Positions 1 through 9,387 of a stretch of 64,000 nt of DNA are shown here, piece after piece; the first letter of the stretch is position 1, and each line of letters starts with the position of its first letter. Below the pieces are notes generated by a model, which made no database searches, was not told where the DNA came from, and saw only the letters and a program-made list of their open reading frames with translations. The stretch lies in assembly GCF_000814905.1 (NCBI RefSeq), contig NZ_JXAG01000050.1:1-64000 (forward strand), given 5' to 3'. This DNA comes from Enterobacter sp. Bisph1 (lineage in GTDB: Bacteria; Pseudomonadota; Gammaproteobacteria; Enterobacterales; Enterobacteriaceae). Both the position numbers and the translations under genes were made by a program.

Positions 1-714
1 ATGCCTGAAACCGCCGACGGCACGCTGTATGCCGCGAATCTCCCTGCCGCCAGCGGTCGTACGCTGCGCGCCGATCTCAGCGCGATGCTCGAACGTGATG
101 TGCGCATCGACAACGACGCTAATTGTTTTACCCTCTCCGAAGCCTGGGATGACGAGTTCCGCCAGTATCCGCTGGTGATGGGTTTAATCCTCGGCACCGG
201 CGTCGGCGGCGGGCTGGTGGTCAACGGCAGATCCATTGCCGGCAGGCGTTTTATCACTGGCGAATTTGGTCATATTCGTCTGCCGGTGGATGCGCTGGGG
301 CTAATGGGCTTTGATTTCCCCCTGACCCGCTGCGGCTGCGGTAAAATCGGCTGTATTGAAAACTATCTTTCCGGTCGCGGTTTTGCGTGGTTATACCGTC
401 ACTTCTATCATCAAACCTTGTCAGCGCCGGAAATCATCGCGCGTTGGGAACAAGGTGATGCGAAAGCGCTGGCGCATGTTGAGCGCTATGTCGATCTGCT
501 GGCGGTCTGTCTGGGCAATATTTTGACGATTGTCGATCCTGACCTGCTGGTGATTGGCGGCGGCTTATCGAATTTCAGCCCCCTGACGCAGATGTTGCCG
601 GCGCGTATCGCACCGCATCTGTTACCGGCGGGCGATGTGCCGCGTATCGAACGCGCTCGCCACGGCGATGCGGGCGGCATGCGCGGTGCGGCCTTTCTTC
701 ATCTCACTGACTAA
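1..714 (+). CDS. nagK: N-acetyl-D-glucosamine kinase, 5' end missing
   Basis: ROK-family sugar kinase that phosphorylates N-acetylglucosamine salvaged from cell-wall turnover, using ATP in the cytoplasm. The window opens inside the gene. Compared with the E. coli protein (about 303 residues), roughly the first 66 residues, with the first phosphate-binding motif, are missing, so the ATG at position 1 is an internal methionine. Visible are the second glycine-rich nucleotide motif (LGTGVGGG), the ROK zinc cluster CGCGKIGC and the [13 protein letters not shown] segment. The C-terminus is complete. cobB starts 14 bases after the stop, as in E. coli, where the two form one transcription unit. The identification is secure. 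Confidence 0.96.
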   Translation: MPETADGTLYAANLPAASGRTLRADLSAMLERDVRIDNDANCFTLSEAWDDEFRQYPLVMGLILGTGVGGGLVVNGRSIAGRRFITGEFGHIRLPVDALGLMGFDFPLTRCGCGKIGCIENYLSGRGFAWLYRHFYHQTLSAPEIIARWEQGDAKALAHVERYVDLLAVCLGNILTIVDPDLLVIGGGLSNFSPLTQMLPARIAPHLLPAGDVPRIERARHGDAGGMRGAAFLHLTD

Positions 715-728
715 TCTGAGAGGATGCC

Positions 729-1550
729 ATGCAATCGCGACGTTCACATCGTCTCAGTCGTTTTCGCCGTAACAAACGCCGTCTGCGCGAGCGCTTACGC
801 CAGCGTATTTTTTTCAGAGACATAATGGTGTCAGACGTAATGGAAAAACCAAGAGTCGTTGTTTTGACGGGAGCGGGCATTTCCGCTGAGTCCGGCATTC
901 GCACCTTCCGCGCCGCGGACGGGCTGTGGGAAGAGCATCACGTTGAAGATGTGGCGACGCCGGAAGGTTTCGCCCGTAATCCGCAGCTGGTGCAAACCTT
1001 CTATAACGATCGGCGCAGGCAGCTGCAGCAGCCGGAGATCGTACCCAATGCCGCGCATCAGGCGCTGGCGGCGCTGGAGCAGGCGCTGGGGGACAGGTTT
1101 TTGCTGATCACGCAAAACATCGATAACCTGCATGAGCGCGCGGGCAACAAAAATATCATTCATATGCATGGCGAACTGCTAAAAGTGCGCTGTTCGCAAA
1201 GCGGACAGGTGCTGGAATGGACCGGCGATGTGAATGACGATGATAAATGTCACTGCTGCCAGTTTCCCGCGCCGCTGCGTCCGCATGTGGTGTGGTTCGG
1301 TGAAATGCCGCTGGGGATGGATGACATTTACAGCGCGCTGGCGATGGCGGATGTGTTTATCGCCATCGGCACCTCCGGTCATGTTTACCCGGCCGCCGGT
1401 TTTGTCCATGAAGCGAAGCTGCAGGGTGCGCACACCGTAGAGCTGAACCTCGAACCAAGCCAGGTCGGCAGCGAGTTTGCCGAGAAACATTATGGGCTGG
1501 CAAGCGATGTGGTGCCGGAGTATGTCGAAAAACTGCTGAAAGGGCTTTAG
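729..1550 (+). CDS. cobB: NAD-dependent protein deacylase, sirtuin family
   Basis: Sirtuin that removes acetyl and succinyl groups from lysines of cytoplasmic proteins, including acetyl-CoA synthetase, consuming NAD. Residues 1-30 form an Arg-rich extension as in the long E. coli isoform. The NAD-binding [11 protein letters not shown] motif follows near residue 48, then TQNIDNLH and the catalytic-histidine segment HMHGELL near residue 147. Cysteines in KVRC and CHCC form the zinc site. Length (273) is close to the E. coli 279; the C-terminal tail after KLLKGL is shorter. The internal methionine at about position 840 could give the short isoform. It follows nagK closely. Confidence 0.96.
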   Translation: MQSRRSHRLSRFRRNKRRLRERLRQRIFFRDIMVSDVMEKPRVVVLTGAGISAESGIRTFRAADGLWEEHHVEDVATPEGFARNPQLVQTFYNDRRRQLQQPEIVPNAAHQALAALEQALGDRFLLITQNIDNLHERAGNKNIIHMHGELLKVRCSQSGQVLEWTGDVNDDDKCHCCQFPAPLRPHVVWFGEMPLGMDDIYSALAMADVFIAIGTSGHVYPAAGFVHEAKLQGAHTVELNLEPSQVGSEFAEKHYGLASDVVPEYVEKLLKGL

Positions 1551-1554
1551 CGGG

Positions 1555-1585
1555 TTGTCGACCGGGCACGCGACCCGGTCGACAA
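1555..1585. terminator. Perfect 12-bp hairpin between convergent cobB and potD
   Basis: TTGTCGACCGGG and CCCGGTCGACAA pair perfectly around a 7-base loop, four bases after the cobB stop and just before the potD stop on the other strand. No clear T-run follows on either side. It probably ends or stabilises both convergent transcripts. Confidence 0.6.
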
Positions 1586-1593
1586 GCGGTGAT

Positions 1594-2640
1594 TTAACGG
1601 CCAGCTTTTAACTTCTGATAATACTCTTCATACAGCGCGCTGGCGCTGCCGACATCGTTTTGCCATTCGCCTTTATCAACAATTTCCGCATCCGGGTAGA
1701 GGGATTTATCATTCGCCACTTCCGGTTTCAGCAGTTTCCGCGCCGCCAGGTTGGGCGTTGGATAACCAATAGTTTCGGCGACCTGTTTGGCAATCTCCGG
1801 GCGCAGCAGGAAGTTGATCAGCTTTAGCGCGCCGTCGACATTTTTCGCGTTGGCAGGGATCGCTAAACTGTCCATCCAGAAAATGCCGCCTTCTTTCGGC
1901 CACACTACCTCAAGCGGCGTTCCCGCCTGGCGCGCCACAAAGGCGGACCCGTTCCACACCATACCAAGATTCACTTCGCCTTCCATATAGGGGTTCGCCG
2001 GGTTATCCGAGTTGAACGCCGCCACGTTTGGCATCAGTTTTTGCAGCTCTTTATAAGCCGCTTCGATCTCTTTCGCATCGGTGGTATTGCCGGAATAACC
2101 GAGTTTGCGCAGCGCTATCTGGAACACTTCGCGCGCATCATCCGTTAACAGCAGGCTGCTTTTATACTCCGGTTTCCACAGATCGGCCCAGCTGGTGACG
2201 CTTTTCGCATCGATGGCTTCGCTGTTCACGCCAATTGCCGTCGCGCCCCAGATGTAGGGAATCGAGTAGTCGTTATTGGGATCGAAAGGCTTGTTGAGCA
2301 TTTGCGGATCGAGATTGGCGAAATTGCTCAGCTTCGTTTTATCGATCTTCTGGATCATGCCCTCTTTGCGCATCTTGTCGACAAAGTAGGTTGACGGCAC
2401 CACCAGGTCATAAGCCCCTTGTTTATAGGTTTTGAGCTTGGCGTACATGGTTTCATTCGATTCATAGGTCGAATAGATAACCTTGATGCCCGTCTCTTTG
2501 GTGAACTGCTCCAGCAGCCCCGGCGGAACATATTCGGTCCAGTTATAGAAATAGAGTGTTTTAGTGTCGTCGGCGTGGGCGGCGCTCATGCCGAAGGCAA
2601 GTGCGCCCGCCGCGAGCAGGTGGCGTGACCAGTTTTTCAT
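1594..2640 (-). CDS. potD: Spermidine/putrescine-binding periplasmic protein
   Basis: Substrate-binding protein of the PotABCD polyamine ABC importer. It captures spermidine (and putrescine) in the periplasm and delivers it to PotB-PotC. The 348 residues match E. coli PotD in length. A signal peptide ends near residue 23 (SAAHA), followed by the conserved LYFYNWTEYVPP start of the mature protein. Acidic and aromatic ligand residues lie in segments such as WGATAIGVNSE and WNGSAF. potC is just upstream on the same strand (29-base gap). Because a toxin/immunity remnant interrupts the operon between potB and potC, potC-potD may depend on a promoter other than the one before potA. Confidence 0.97.
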   Translation of the reverse strand: MKNWSRHLLAAGALAFGMSAAHADDTKTLYFYNWTEYVPPGLLEQFTKETGIKVIYSTYESNETMYAKLKTYKQGAYDLVVPSTYFVDKMRKEGMIQKIDKTKLSNFANLDPQMLNKPFDPNNDYSIPYIWGATAIGVNSEAIDAKSVTSWADLWKPEYKSSLLLTDDAREVFQIALRKLGYSGNTTDAKEIEAAYKELQKLMPNVAAFNSDNPANPYMEGEVNLGMVWNGSAFVARQAGTPLEVVWPKEGGIFWMDSLAIPANAKNVDGALKLINFLLRPEIAKQVAETIGYPTPNLAARKLLKPEVANDKSLYPDAEIVDKGEWQNDVGSASALYEEYYQKLKAGR

Positions 2641-2669
2641 TCAAACGTCCCCTGAGTTGAGCCTGATAT

Positions 2670-3467
2670 TCAGGCAAAGTTTTTGCTGCGTCGGGATTTC
2701 GTGGTATCCCGGGCAATAAGCTGGCTGGCAATTACCAGCACCAGCGAAAGCAGTAACAGAATGGTAGCCAGCGCGTTGACTTCCGGCGACACGCCCACTT
2801 TCACCATCGAGTAAATTTTTAGCGGCAGGATTTCATACCCCGGCCCGGTAACGAACGATGAAACCACCACATCATCCATCGACAGGGTAAAGCTCAGCAG
2901 CCAGCCCGCGGCCACTGCCGGTAGCGCCAGCGGCAGAATGATTTTGCGTAAAATAGTCATCTCGCTGGCTCCCAGATCCTTCGCCGCTTCCAGCATACGC
3001 ACATCGAAGCCTTTCAGACGGGAGAATACCGTTACCACCACAAATGGCAGGCAGAAGGTGATATGGGAAAAGAGCAGCGACCAGAAGCCGAGATGAACGC
3101 CGAGCAGCATAAACAGCACCAGCAAGGAGATGGCCATCACGATATCCGGCGACATCATCACCACAAACAGCATGCCGCTGACAAATGGTTTGCCGCGAAA
3201 ACGGTAACGATAGAGCGCCACGGCGGTCAGTGAGCCAATCAGCGTAGCAAACGTCGCCGACAGCACCGCCATGGTTAACGAGTGCTGCGCCGCCTGCAGC
3301 AGGCTATCGTTGTTCATTAACAGGCGATACCACTGGGTGGAAAATCCCTGCCAGTTGATGCCAAAACGCGAGCTATTAAAGGAGTTGACGATCAGGATGA
3401 TGATCGGGATATAGAGATAAGCGTAAATGGCGGTCATAAAGCCGCCGCGCAGCAGTCGACCGATCAT
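2670..3467 (-). CDS. potC: Spermidine/putrescine ABC transporter permease PotC
   Basis: Inner-membrane permease of the PotABCD importer. It has six predicted membrane segments and the binding-protein-dependent transport motif EAAKDLGAS around residue 176, which contacts the PotA ATPase. The N-terminus (MIGRLLRGGF) and the total length of 265 match E. coli PotC, so the gene is intact. In E. coli the potB and potC reading frames abut or overlap. Here they are separated by about 1.1 kb holding two genes on the opposite strand, so translational coupling with potB is lost and transcription from the potA promoter would have to cross the insert. Confidence 0.97.
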   Translation of the reverse strand: MIGRLLRGGFMTAIYAYLYIPIIILIVNSFNSSRFGINWQGFSTQWYRLLMNNDSLLQAAQHSLTMAVLSATFATLIGSLTAVALYRYRFRGKPFVSGMLFVVMMSPDIVMAISLLVLFMLLGVHLGFWSLLFSHITFCLPFVVVTVFSRLKGFDVRMLEAAKDLGASEMTILRKIILPLALPAVAAGWLLSFTLSMDDVVVSSFVTGPGYEILPLKIYSMVKVGVSPEVNALATILLLLSLVLVIASQLIARDTTKSRRSKNFA

Positions 3468-3724
3468 TCGAGTTCCAGCCTATTCATCAGTAGGTTAGTT
3501 TGTTTTAATGAGTTGAAATACATCACTTTCTCTGCTCTTGCCAAAACCTCTCCACAATATTTCATCGCACCGTCCGTTCGTCGACAGTTGCTTGAGGCCG
3601 CGCATTTTACAACAAAAGTTTTGTCTGCCGAAAAAAAAGGCCGCGATGAATGAGGAAATTTACCGATTTTTAATCATTACTGTCGCTATAACGATAGATT
3701 ATCGTAGGGGTTTCTTGGAAGTAA
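3468..3724. other. AT-rich non-coding flank of the potB/potC insertion
   Basis: About 260 bases between the potC start and the truncated effector. I see no credible gene. Short open frames here show no recognisable protein. This is where a new promoter for potC-potD, reading leftward, would have to lie. No clear promoter or target-site duplication can be picked out by eye. Confidence 0.5.
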
Positions 3725-4027
3725 GTGTTCCAGGCCGATATGCGGAGAGGTAGCGAGGCTGGAGGTATCACCCTGATATCGACTAAATTTGCCAAGGATT
3801 ACGGTGACTCGTTGCTAAAAGCAGGGTTCGTTGCATTACCCCAGACGGCACAGCCCGAAAAAGGGGATGTTGCCATTATCCAGCCGTATGCCGGAGGCAA
3901 CGGAATAGGTCATATGACGATGTTTGATGGTAAAACATGGTATTCAGATTTTAAACAACGTGATATGTATCCCGGGCCGGGCTATAGAAGACTTCATCCA
4001 TCGTGGATAATTTACAGGAAGAAATAA
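3725..4027 (+). pseudogene. Truncated amidase-like (CHAP/NlpC-type) effector
   Basis: The 5'-truncated relative of the intact gene at 22696-23064. From about position 3743 to the stop the two proteins align without gaps, sharing KDYGDSLLKAGFVALPQ, GDVAIIQPY, NGIGHMT and YSDFKQRDMYPGP. The histidine of the GIGHM motif is kept. The N-terminal third, including the catalytic-cysteine segment (SDCAKF in the intact copy), is lost: a trace of a Cys-containing motif lies near 3716-3740 but in another frame. The first ATG at 3725 is an accident of the break. The stop overlaps the start of the immunity gene (TAATG). It lies on the strand opposite to the pot genes. The protein is very unlikely to be active. 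Confidence 0.75.
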
Positions 4028-4488
4028 TGCGACTTCTTTTTTCATTACTTTTGGCGGCTTACCTCCCTTTCGCCTGTGCCAACACGGAAACGGATATTCA
4101 GAAAAATGTCACCCAATTCTATACATTTTATCTGCATCAGTTAAACAGTGACGCTTCGCCGCCAAACATCATCAAGCTTGAGCAAATGAATAGATGGGTA
4201 TCGGCGAAATTACTTAAGCGTATGGACGAAATTTATCATATGCCGGAACAAGAGCTGCTGATGGCTGATTATTTTACCTACGCTCAGGACATTTTCCCTG
4301 AATGGGAGAAGCAGATAAAAGTTTCCCCCGCTTACCCTGATAAAGGGAGCATGAAACTGGATGTCTGGCTTGGGCTGAAGGGGAACGAGAATGCTCATCT
4401 TCAGGTATGGACACGTAACGAGAATGGCGGCTGGAAGATTTTTCGCGTTATTGACGCGGGAGATAACTATGAGCAGAAACTCAATTAA
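4027..4488 (+). CDS. Periplasmic immunity protein candidate, DUF3828-like
   Basis: Predicted exported protein of 153 residues. The start at 4027 is chosen because it begins a signal peptide (MRLLFSLLLAAYLPFACA) and overlaps the effector stop by one base. The mature part carries NTETDIQK, MPEQELL.ADYF.YAQD, SMKLDVWLG and the closing RVIDAG..EQKLN, all shared with the second copy at 23064-23522. The layout looks like the DUF3828 family. An exported protein translationally coupled to a peptidoglycan-amidase-like gene fits the pattern of effector plus periplasmic immunity protein; that role is inference. This copy is intact although its partner is broken, so it may have been kept as protection against kin or rivals. 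Confidence 0.7.
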   Translation: MRLLFSLLLAAYLPFACANTETDIQKNVTQFYTFYLHQLNSDASPPNIIKLEQMNRWVSAKLLKRMDEIYHMPEQELLMADYFTYAQDIFPEWEKQIKVSPAYPDKGSMKLDVWLGLKGNENAHLQVWTRNENGGWKIFRVIDAGDNYEQKLN

Positions 4489-4579
4489 TCACCCAGCGCC
4501 TTCACCAGCTTAGACAATAAAGTCGATGGCATGCGCTTACCGAAGAGGAAAGCGCATGCCCGAATGACATAATGCGCGG

Positions 4580-5443
4580 TTATTCGTCTAAATCTGTCGG
4601 CTTTTTATTCAGCATCCGCGCCGCGCGCCAGTACACCAGCAGCATCAGTCCCATCACGATAGTCAGCGTAATGCTGGTAGCCGAACCGAACGGCCAGTCG
4701 CGGATATTTAAAAACTGGCTCTTAATCACGTTACCGATCAGCAGGTTTTTTGCACCGCCCATTAAATCGGATACGTAGAACAGCCCCATTGCCGGCAGCA
4801 TTACCAACAGGCAGCCGGCAACAATCCCCGGCATGGTCAGGGGAATAATGATGCGCAGGAAGGTCTGGAGTTTACTGGCACCGAGATCTCTTGCCGCTTC
4901 TAGCAGCGGTTTATCGAGCTTTTCAATACTCGAATACAGCGGCATCACCATAAACGGCAGCAGAATATAGACCAGCCCGATAATCACCGCGCTCGGCGTA
5001 AACATAATGCGCAGCGGCGTGTCGATAACCCCCAGCCACAGCAGAAACTCGTTGAGATAGCCTTTAGTGCTGAGAAAGATTTTCAGCCCGTAAATGCGGA
5101 TCAGCGAATTGGTCCAGAAGGGGACAATCAGCAAAAACAGCAGCAGCGGACGCACCTTTGCCGGCAGTTTTGCCAGAAACCAGGCGAAAGGATAGCCCAG
5201 CGCCAGACAGGCCAGCGTGGCGATGACCGCCATATTCAGCGAGTGCAGCAGCACGTTGAAATAGAGCGGATCGAGCAGGCGCGCGTAGTTATCCAGCGTA
5301 AAGACCAGCTTAACGAAGCTGGCGTCATCGCGGGTCAAAAAGCTGGTGGCGATGATCATCAGGTTGGGCAGAAAAACAAACAGCACAAGCCAACCGACGA
5401 TAGTGGCGATCACCACCTTCTGGAATTTACTGGTTCTCTTCAT
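4580..5443 (-). CDS. potB: Spermidine/putrescine ABC transporter permease PotB
   Basis: Inner-membrane permease that pairs with PotC. The start at 5443 ([11 protein letters not shown]) matches the E. coli start; the frame stays open further upstream within potA. Six membrane segments are predicted, with the [10 protein letters not shown] coupling motif near residue 190. Length is 287 residues. It overlaps the end of potA by 17 bases, as expected for a coupled operon. Downstream, the normal junction with potC is interrupted by the insertion described at 3725-4488, and a leftward hairpin rich in GCAT (4529-4561) follows the stop on the transcribed strand. Confidence 0.97.
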   Translation of the reverse strand: MKRTSKFQKVVIATIVGWLVLFVFLPNLMIIATSFLTRDDASFVKLVFTLDNYARLLDPLYFNVLLHSLNMAVIATLACLALGYPFAWFLAKLPAKVRPLLLFLLIVPFWTNSLIRIYGLKIFLSTKGYLNEFLLWLGVIDTPLRIMFTPSAVIIGLVYILLPFMVMPLYSSIEKLDKPLLEAARDLGASKLQTFLRIIIPLTMPGIVAGCLLVMLPAMGLFYVSDLMGGAKNLLIGNVIKSQFLNIRDWPFGSATSITLTIVMGLMLLVYWRAARMLNKKPTDLDE

Positions 5444-6545
5444 CAGCCAGTACGACCTCCCAGCTTTCAACCCAGGTGATAGCCATTTTTTGATCCAGCG
5501 AGTGGTCAAAATCCGGATCGTCCTCATTAAAGAATTCGCTGACCATCACCATCTTGCCGTTTTCCAGCTCGACCATCGATTCCAGCGTCATCCCTTTATA
5601 GTTACGCTCGCGCACATAACCAATTAGCCCTTCGGTTTCGGCAATGTCGTTGATCTCTTCCACGCGCAGATCTTCCGGGCGCAGCAGCACATTCAATTGC
5701 TGGCCTTTCTCCACCGCGAAGTTGACATAAATATTGCATTCGCGCCCTTCGACATTAGCCCGCACCCGGCTATCGTCGAGGCGCTCAATCACCGTGGCGT
5801 TAAAAATATTGATTTCACCAATAAAGCTGGCAACAAACAGATTTTTTGGCTCTTCATAGATTTCGCGCGGCGTGCCGTCCTGCTCGATACGCCCGTCGCG
5901 CATCACCACAATTCTGTCTGACATGGTCAGCGCTTCTTCCTGATCATGGGTGACAAAGACAAAGGTGATACCGAGCTTACGCTGCAGCGCTTTGAGCTCG
6001 TTTTGCATCTGCTTACGTAGCTTATAATCAAGGGCCGAGAGTGACTCATCCAGCATCAGTAAGCGCGGTTTATTGACCACCGCGCGTGCGATCGCGACGC
6101 GCTGTTGTTGCCCGCCGGAAAGCTGGTGCGGTTTTCGCTGCGCGAACTCGTCAAGCTGCACCATGCGCAGCGCGTCGGTAACGCGCGGGGCAATCTCCTG
6201 CGCCGGGGTCTTTTGCATCCGCAGGCCAAAAGCTACGTTTTCAAACACGGTCATATGCGGGAAGAGGGCGTAACTTTGAAAGACGGTGTTCACATGGCGG
6301 TGTTCTGCCGCAACGCGAGTAATATCCTGGGCATCCAGCTGGATATGACCCTCATCGACATTTTCCAGCCCGGCGATCAGGCGTAAAACGGTGGTTTTTC
6401 CGCAGCCGGAAGGGCCCAGCAGCGTCAGAAATTCGCCATTATTGATGGTGAGGCTAAAATCAGAAATGACATTTTTGCCATCAAAGCTTTTGCGAATACC
6501 AGCCAGTTCCACCAGCGGTGAACGCGAACGCGATTGTGTGTTCAA
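5427..6545 (-). CDS. potA: Spermidine/putrescine ABC transporter ATPase
   Basis: Cytoplasmic ATPase of the PotABCD importer. Walker A is GPSGCGKTT, the Q-loop is [10 protein letters not shown], the signature is LSGGQQQR, Walker B is [12 protein letters not shown] and the switch is [12 protein letters not shown]-terminal TOBE-type regulatory domain follows with [11 protein letters not shown]. The start is uncertain. Where I recall the E. coli ATG this sequence has ACG, and an extra base puts that region out of frame. The usable in-frame starts are TTG at 6545 (given here, 372 residues, aligning with the E. coli protein from its seventh residue) and GTG at 6629 (400 residues). The rest is intact. 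Confidence 0.93.
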   Translation of the reverse strand: MNTQSRSRSPLVELAGIRKSFDGKNVISDFSLTINNGEFLTLLGPSGCGKTTVLRLIAGLENVDEGHIQLDAQDITRVAAEHRHVNTVFQSYALFPHMTVFENVAFGLRMQKTPAQEIAPRVTDALRMVQLDEFAQRKPHQLSGGQQQRVAIARAVVNKPRLLMLDESLSALDYKLRKQMQNELKALQRKLGITFVFVTHDQEEALTMSDRIVVMRDGRIEQDGTPREIYEEPKNLFVASFIGEINIFNATVIERLDDSRVRANVEGRECNIYVNFAVEKGQQLNVLLRPEDLRVEEINDIAETEGLIGYVRERNYKGMTLESMVELENGKMVMVSEFFNEDDPDFDHSLDQKMAITWVESWEVVLADEENQ

Positions 6546-6837
6546 TTTTTCTACTCTGTCCCGTGTCTGCGCATCGAAAAGCCTTATCCGATGCGGGGTT
6601 TGTGATGAACCACCTTGAGGGTTGTGCACAATATAAGGGCTGGCATTCTACGGCAAACCTAAAAGATCGCCAATTGTTGTTCGCGTTGCGTGAGGCAAGC
6701 CGCCACTTTCCACGCCAGACTTACGCAGCTTGACGCAATTTTGAAAATATTCTCGTTTACGGGGTAAAAGTGACCTGACGCAATATTTGTCTTTTCACCC
6801 TTACTGATAATGTTGAGACATTTTGTTGGGGGGCTTC

Positions 6838-8064
6838 ATGGATAAATTATTAGAGCGTTTTTTACAGTACGTTTCTCTGGACACTCAATCTAAGCCGGGC
6901 GTTCGCCAGGTGCCAAGCACGGACGGACAATGGAAGCTCCTGCGTTTACTTCAAGACCAGCTCGAAGAGATGGGGCTTACGGATGTCACCCTAAGCGAGA
7001 AGGGCACGGTGATGGCGAAGCTGCCGTCGAATGTGCAAAAACCCGTTCCGGCGATTGGTTTTATCTCCCATGTCGACACCTCGCCGGATTGCAGCGGTAA
7101 GAATGTGAATCCGCAGATCCTTGAAAACTATCGCGGCGGCGACATAGCGCTGGGCGTCGGCGATGAGATCCTCTCGCCGGTGATGTTCCCGGTTCTGCAC
7201 CAAATGCTGGGCCAGACGCTGATCACAACCGACGGTAAAACTCTCCTCGGCGCGGACGATAAAGCGGGCGTCGCGGAGATCATGACGGCGCTGGCGGTAC
7301 TCAAGAAGAACAACATTCCCCACGGCGATATTTGCGTCGCCTTTACCCCGGATGAAGAAGTCGGTAAAGGGGCAAAACATTTCGAAGTGGAAAAATTCGG
7401 CGCGAAATGGGCCTATACCGTTGATGGCGGCGGCGTGGGCGAACTGGAGTTTGAGAACTTCAATGCCGCGTCGGTCAATATCAAAATTGTGGGTAACAAT
7501 GTCCATCCCGGCACCGCGAAAGGGGTGATGGTTAATGCCCTGACGCTGGCCAGCAAAATTCATGCGTTGGTACCGGAAGAGGAGAGCCCGGAGCAGACCG
7601 ATGGTTACGCGGGTTTCTACCACCTCACCAGTATCAAAGGCAGCGTTGAACGCGCCGAGATGCACTACATCATTCGTGATTTCGATCGGAAAAACTTCGA
7701 AGCGCGTAAACGTAAGATGATGGAGATCGCCAAAAAAGTCGGCAAAGGGCTGCACCCGGATTGCTATATCGAACTGGCGATCGAGGACAGCTACTACAAT
7801 ATGCGTGAAAAGGTTATTGAGTTCCCGCATATCCTCGAAGTAGCGCAGCAGGCGATGCGTGATTGTGACATCGAGCCGGATCTTAAACCGATTCGCGGCG
7901 GCACCGACGGCGCACAGCTTTCCTTTATGGGACTACCGTGCCCGAACCTGTTTACCGGCGGTTATAACTACCACGGCAAACATGAGTTTGTGACGCTGCA
8001 AGGGATGGAAAAAGCGGTGCAGGTAATCGTGCGCATTGCGGAACTTACCGCTAAGGGCGAGTAA
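6838..8064 (+). CDS. pepT: Peptidase T, tripeptide aminopeptidase
   Basis: Cytoplasmic M20-family di-zinc aminopeptidase that removes the N-terminal residue of tripeptides. The start at 6838 ([11 protein letters not shown]) gives 408 residues, the E. coli length, and follows a strong G-rich ribosome site. Zinc ligands and the catalytic acid are seen in ISHVDTSPD (His and Asp), GADDKAG, TPDEEVG and, at the C-terminus, [10 protein letters not shown]. The dimerisation-domain histidine lies in [11 protein letters not shown]. It is transcribed divergently from potA across about 290 bases. In E. coli and Salmonella pepT expression responds to anaerobiosis, but I could not identify an FNR site by eye here. 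Confidence 0.97.
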   Translation: MDKLLERFLQYVSLDTQSKPGVRQVPSTDGQWKLLRLLQDQLEEMGLTDVTLSEKGTVMAKLPSNVQKPVPAIGFISHVDTSPDCSGKNVNPQILENYRGGDIALGVGDEILSPVMFPVLHQMLGQTLITTDGKTLLGADDKAGVAEIMTALAVLKKNNIPHGDICVAFTPDEEVGKGAKHFEVEKFGAKWAYTVDGGGVGELEFENFNAASVNIKIVGNNVHPGTAKGVMVNALTLASKIHALVPEEESPEQTDGYAGFYHLTSIKGSVERAEMHYIIRDFDRKNFEARKRKMMEIAKKVGKGLHPDCYIELAIEDSYYNMREKVIEFPHILEVAQQAMRDCDIEPDLKPIRGGTDGAQLSFMGLPCPNLFTGGYNYHGKHEFVTLQGMEKAVQVIVRIAELTAKGE

Positions 8065-8074
8065 ACTTTCTTTA

Positions 8075-8105
8075 TTTCGCCCGACGGCAAGCGCCGCCGG
8101 GCGAA
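8075..8105. repeat. REP-like palindrome between pepT and roxA
   Basis: TTTCGCCCG with CGGGCGAAA flanks an inner ACGGC/GCCG pairing. The form is typical of enterobacterial REP units. It sits between two convergent genes and probably serves as a shared terminator or mRNA stabiliser. Confidence 0.65.
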
Positions 8106-8112
8106 ACCTCGG

Positions 8113-9234
8113 TTAATCTTCGAAGAACCAGTAACCACTGTTCACCAGCGCAGCGAGCATCGCGAGGAAGGAGGGATCTTCCAGCGCGTCGCCGAGATGT
8201 TCACCTGTCAGCTCAATATGGCTGGCCAGCGCTTCCAGCGCCGGGCGGTGCGGGGAGTTGATGCGCTCGCCATTGGCATAAATGTCCTCACCAATTCGCA
8301 ATACGCGCAGACCGCCAAGACGCACCAGCTTATCGCCCTGCTGCAGCGCATCGTAAATTTCATCCGGCTGGTAAGGCGGCTCCGGCGGCGCGACATCCAG
8401 CTCATGGCGCGACTGGGAAATAAACTCGCCCATCCACTCCTTAAACTGCTCCGGTTGATTAATTAACCCGAGCATCATTTCCCGTAGTTTATCCAGCTCG
8501 TGCGGCAGAATGTCCGCCGGATGATCGCGCAGCTGCACCTCCGGATCGCTATAGCGTTGGCTGCCGAGTTCGCGCTGCAAAACATAATCGGCAAAGCCGC
8601 TAATAAGCTCCCGGCCGCTTGGCGCGCGGAAGCCCACCGAGTAGTTTAATGAATTTTCCAGCGAGTAGCCTTCATGAGGGAATCCCGGTGGAATATAAAG
8701 GATATCGCCCGGCTCCATCTCCTCATCGATAATGGCCTCAAAGGGATCAACCTGCAGCAGATCCGGATGCGGACAATGCTGCTTCAGCGTTGTTTTTTCG
8801 CCAACGCGCCAGCGGCGGCGGCCGGTGCCCTGAATAATAAACACATCGTACTGATCGAGATGCGGGCCCACGCCGCCGCCGGGCACGGAAAACGAAATCA
8901 TCAAATCGTCGGTACGCCAGTCGGGCAGGGCACGGAACGGACGCATTAACGCCGCAGCGGGCTGATGCCAGTGGTTAACGGCCTGCACCAGCAGCGACCA
9001 GTTATTTTCACCGAGGTGATCGTAGCTTTCGAACGGACCGTGACCCACCTGCCATTTACCTTCAAAATGGCTGACCAGGCGGCTGTCCACTTCATTTTCC
9101 ATTGCCAGCCCCGCCAGCTCATCCGGGCTTATCGGGTCGACAAAATTCTTAATTCCACGCTTTATCACTACCGGGCGTTTTTGCCAGTAGCGTTGAATAA
9201 AGTCTGGCCAGTTTATCTCTACGTGATATTCCAT
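8113..9234 (-). CDS. roxA: 50S ribosomal protein L16 arginine hydroxylase
   Basis: Fe(II)/2-oxoglutarate-dependent JmjC-type oxygenase (YcfD) that hydroxylates Arg81 of ribosomal protein L16. The start at 9234 (MEYHVEINWPDF) corresponds to the E. coli start, giving 373 residues. The iron-binding HxD pair is in GPHLDQYDVF, followed by the distal histidine in PPGFPHEGYSLE and the 2-oxoglutarate-binding RAPSGRELISGF region. A winged-helix C-terminal domain follows. It reads in the same direction as phoQ but is separated from it by a strong terminator at 9326-9352, so it is probably an independent unit, as in E. coli where it lies between pepT and phoQ. Confidence 0.95.
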   Translation of the reverse strand: MEYHVEINWPDFIQRYWQKRPVVIKRGIKNFVDPISPDELAGLAMENEVDSRLVSHFEGKWQVGHGPFESYDHLGENNWSLLVQAVNHWHQPAAALMRPFRALPDWRTDDLMISFSVPGGGVGPHLDQYDVFIIQGTGRRRWRVGEKTTLKQHCPHPDLLQVDPFEAIIDEEMEPGDILYIPPGFPHEGYSLENSLNYSVGFRAPSGRELISGFADYVLQRELGSQRYSDPEVQLRDHPADILPHELDKLREMMLGLINQPEQFKEWMGEFISQSRHELDVAPPEPPYQPDEIYDALQQGDKLVRLGGLRVLRIGEDIYANGERINSPHRPALEALASHIELTGEHLGDALEDPSFLAMLAALVNSGYWFFED

Positions 9235-9325
9235 ATGCGTTTCCGGCGTGTTATGAGGGGTTAAACAAAAGATCATAGTAATGCTGCACGGGCGTTTTGT
9301 CTGCGTAACGATGTGACAGAAAAGT

Positions 9326-9352
9326 AAAAAGGAGCAACATTGGCTCCTTTTT
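9326..9352 (-). terminator. Rho-independent terminator after phoQ
   Basis: AAAAAGGAGC and GCTCCTTTTT form a perfect 10-bp inverted repeat with a 7-base loop, 36 bases past the phoQ stop. The T-run follows the stem on either strand, so it could act in both directions. Confidence 0.8.
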
Positions 9353-9387
9353 GTTCTTTCGTACCCGCCTTTGCTACGGGAGAGTAA

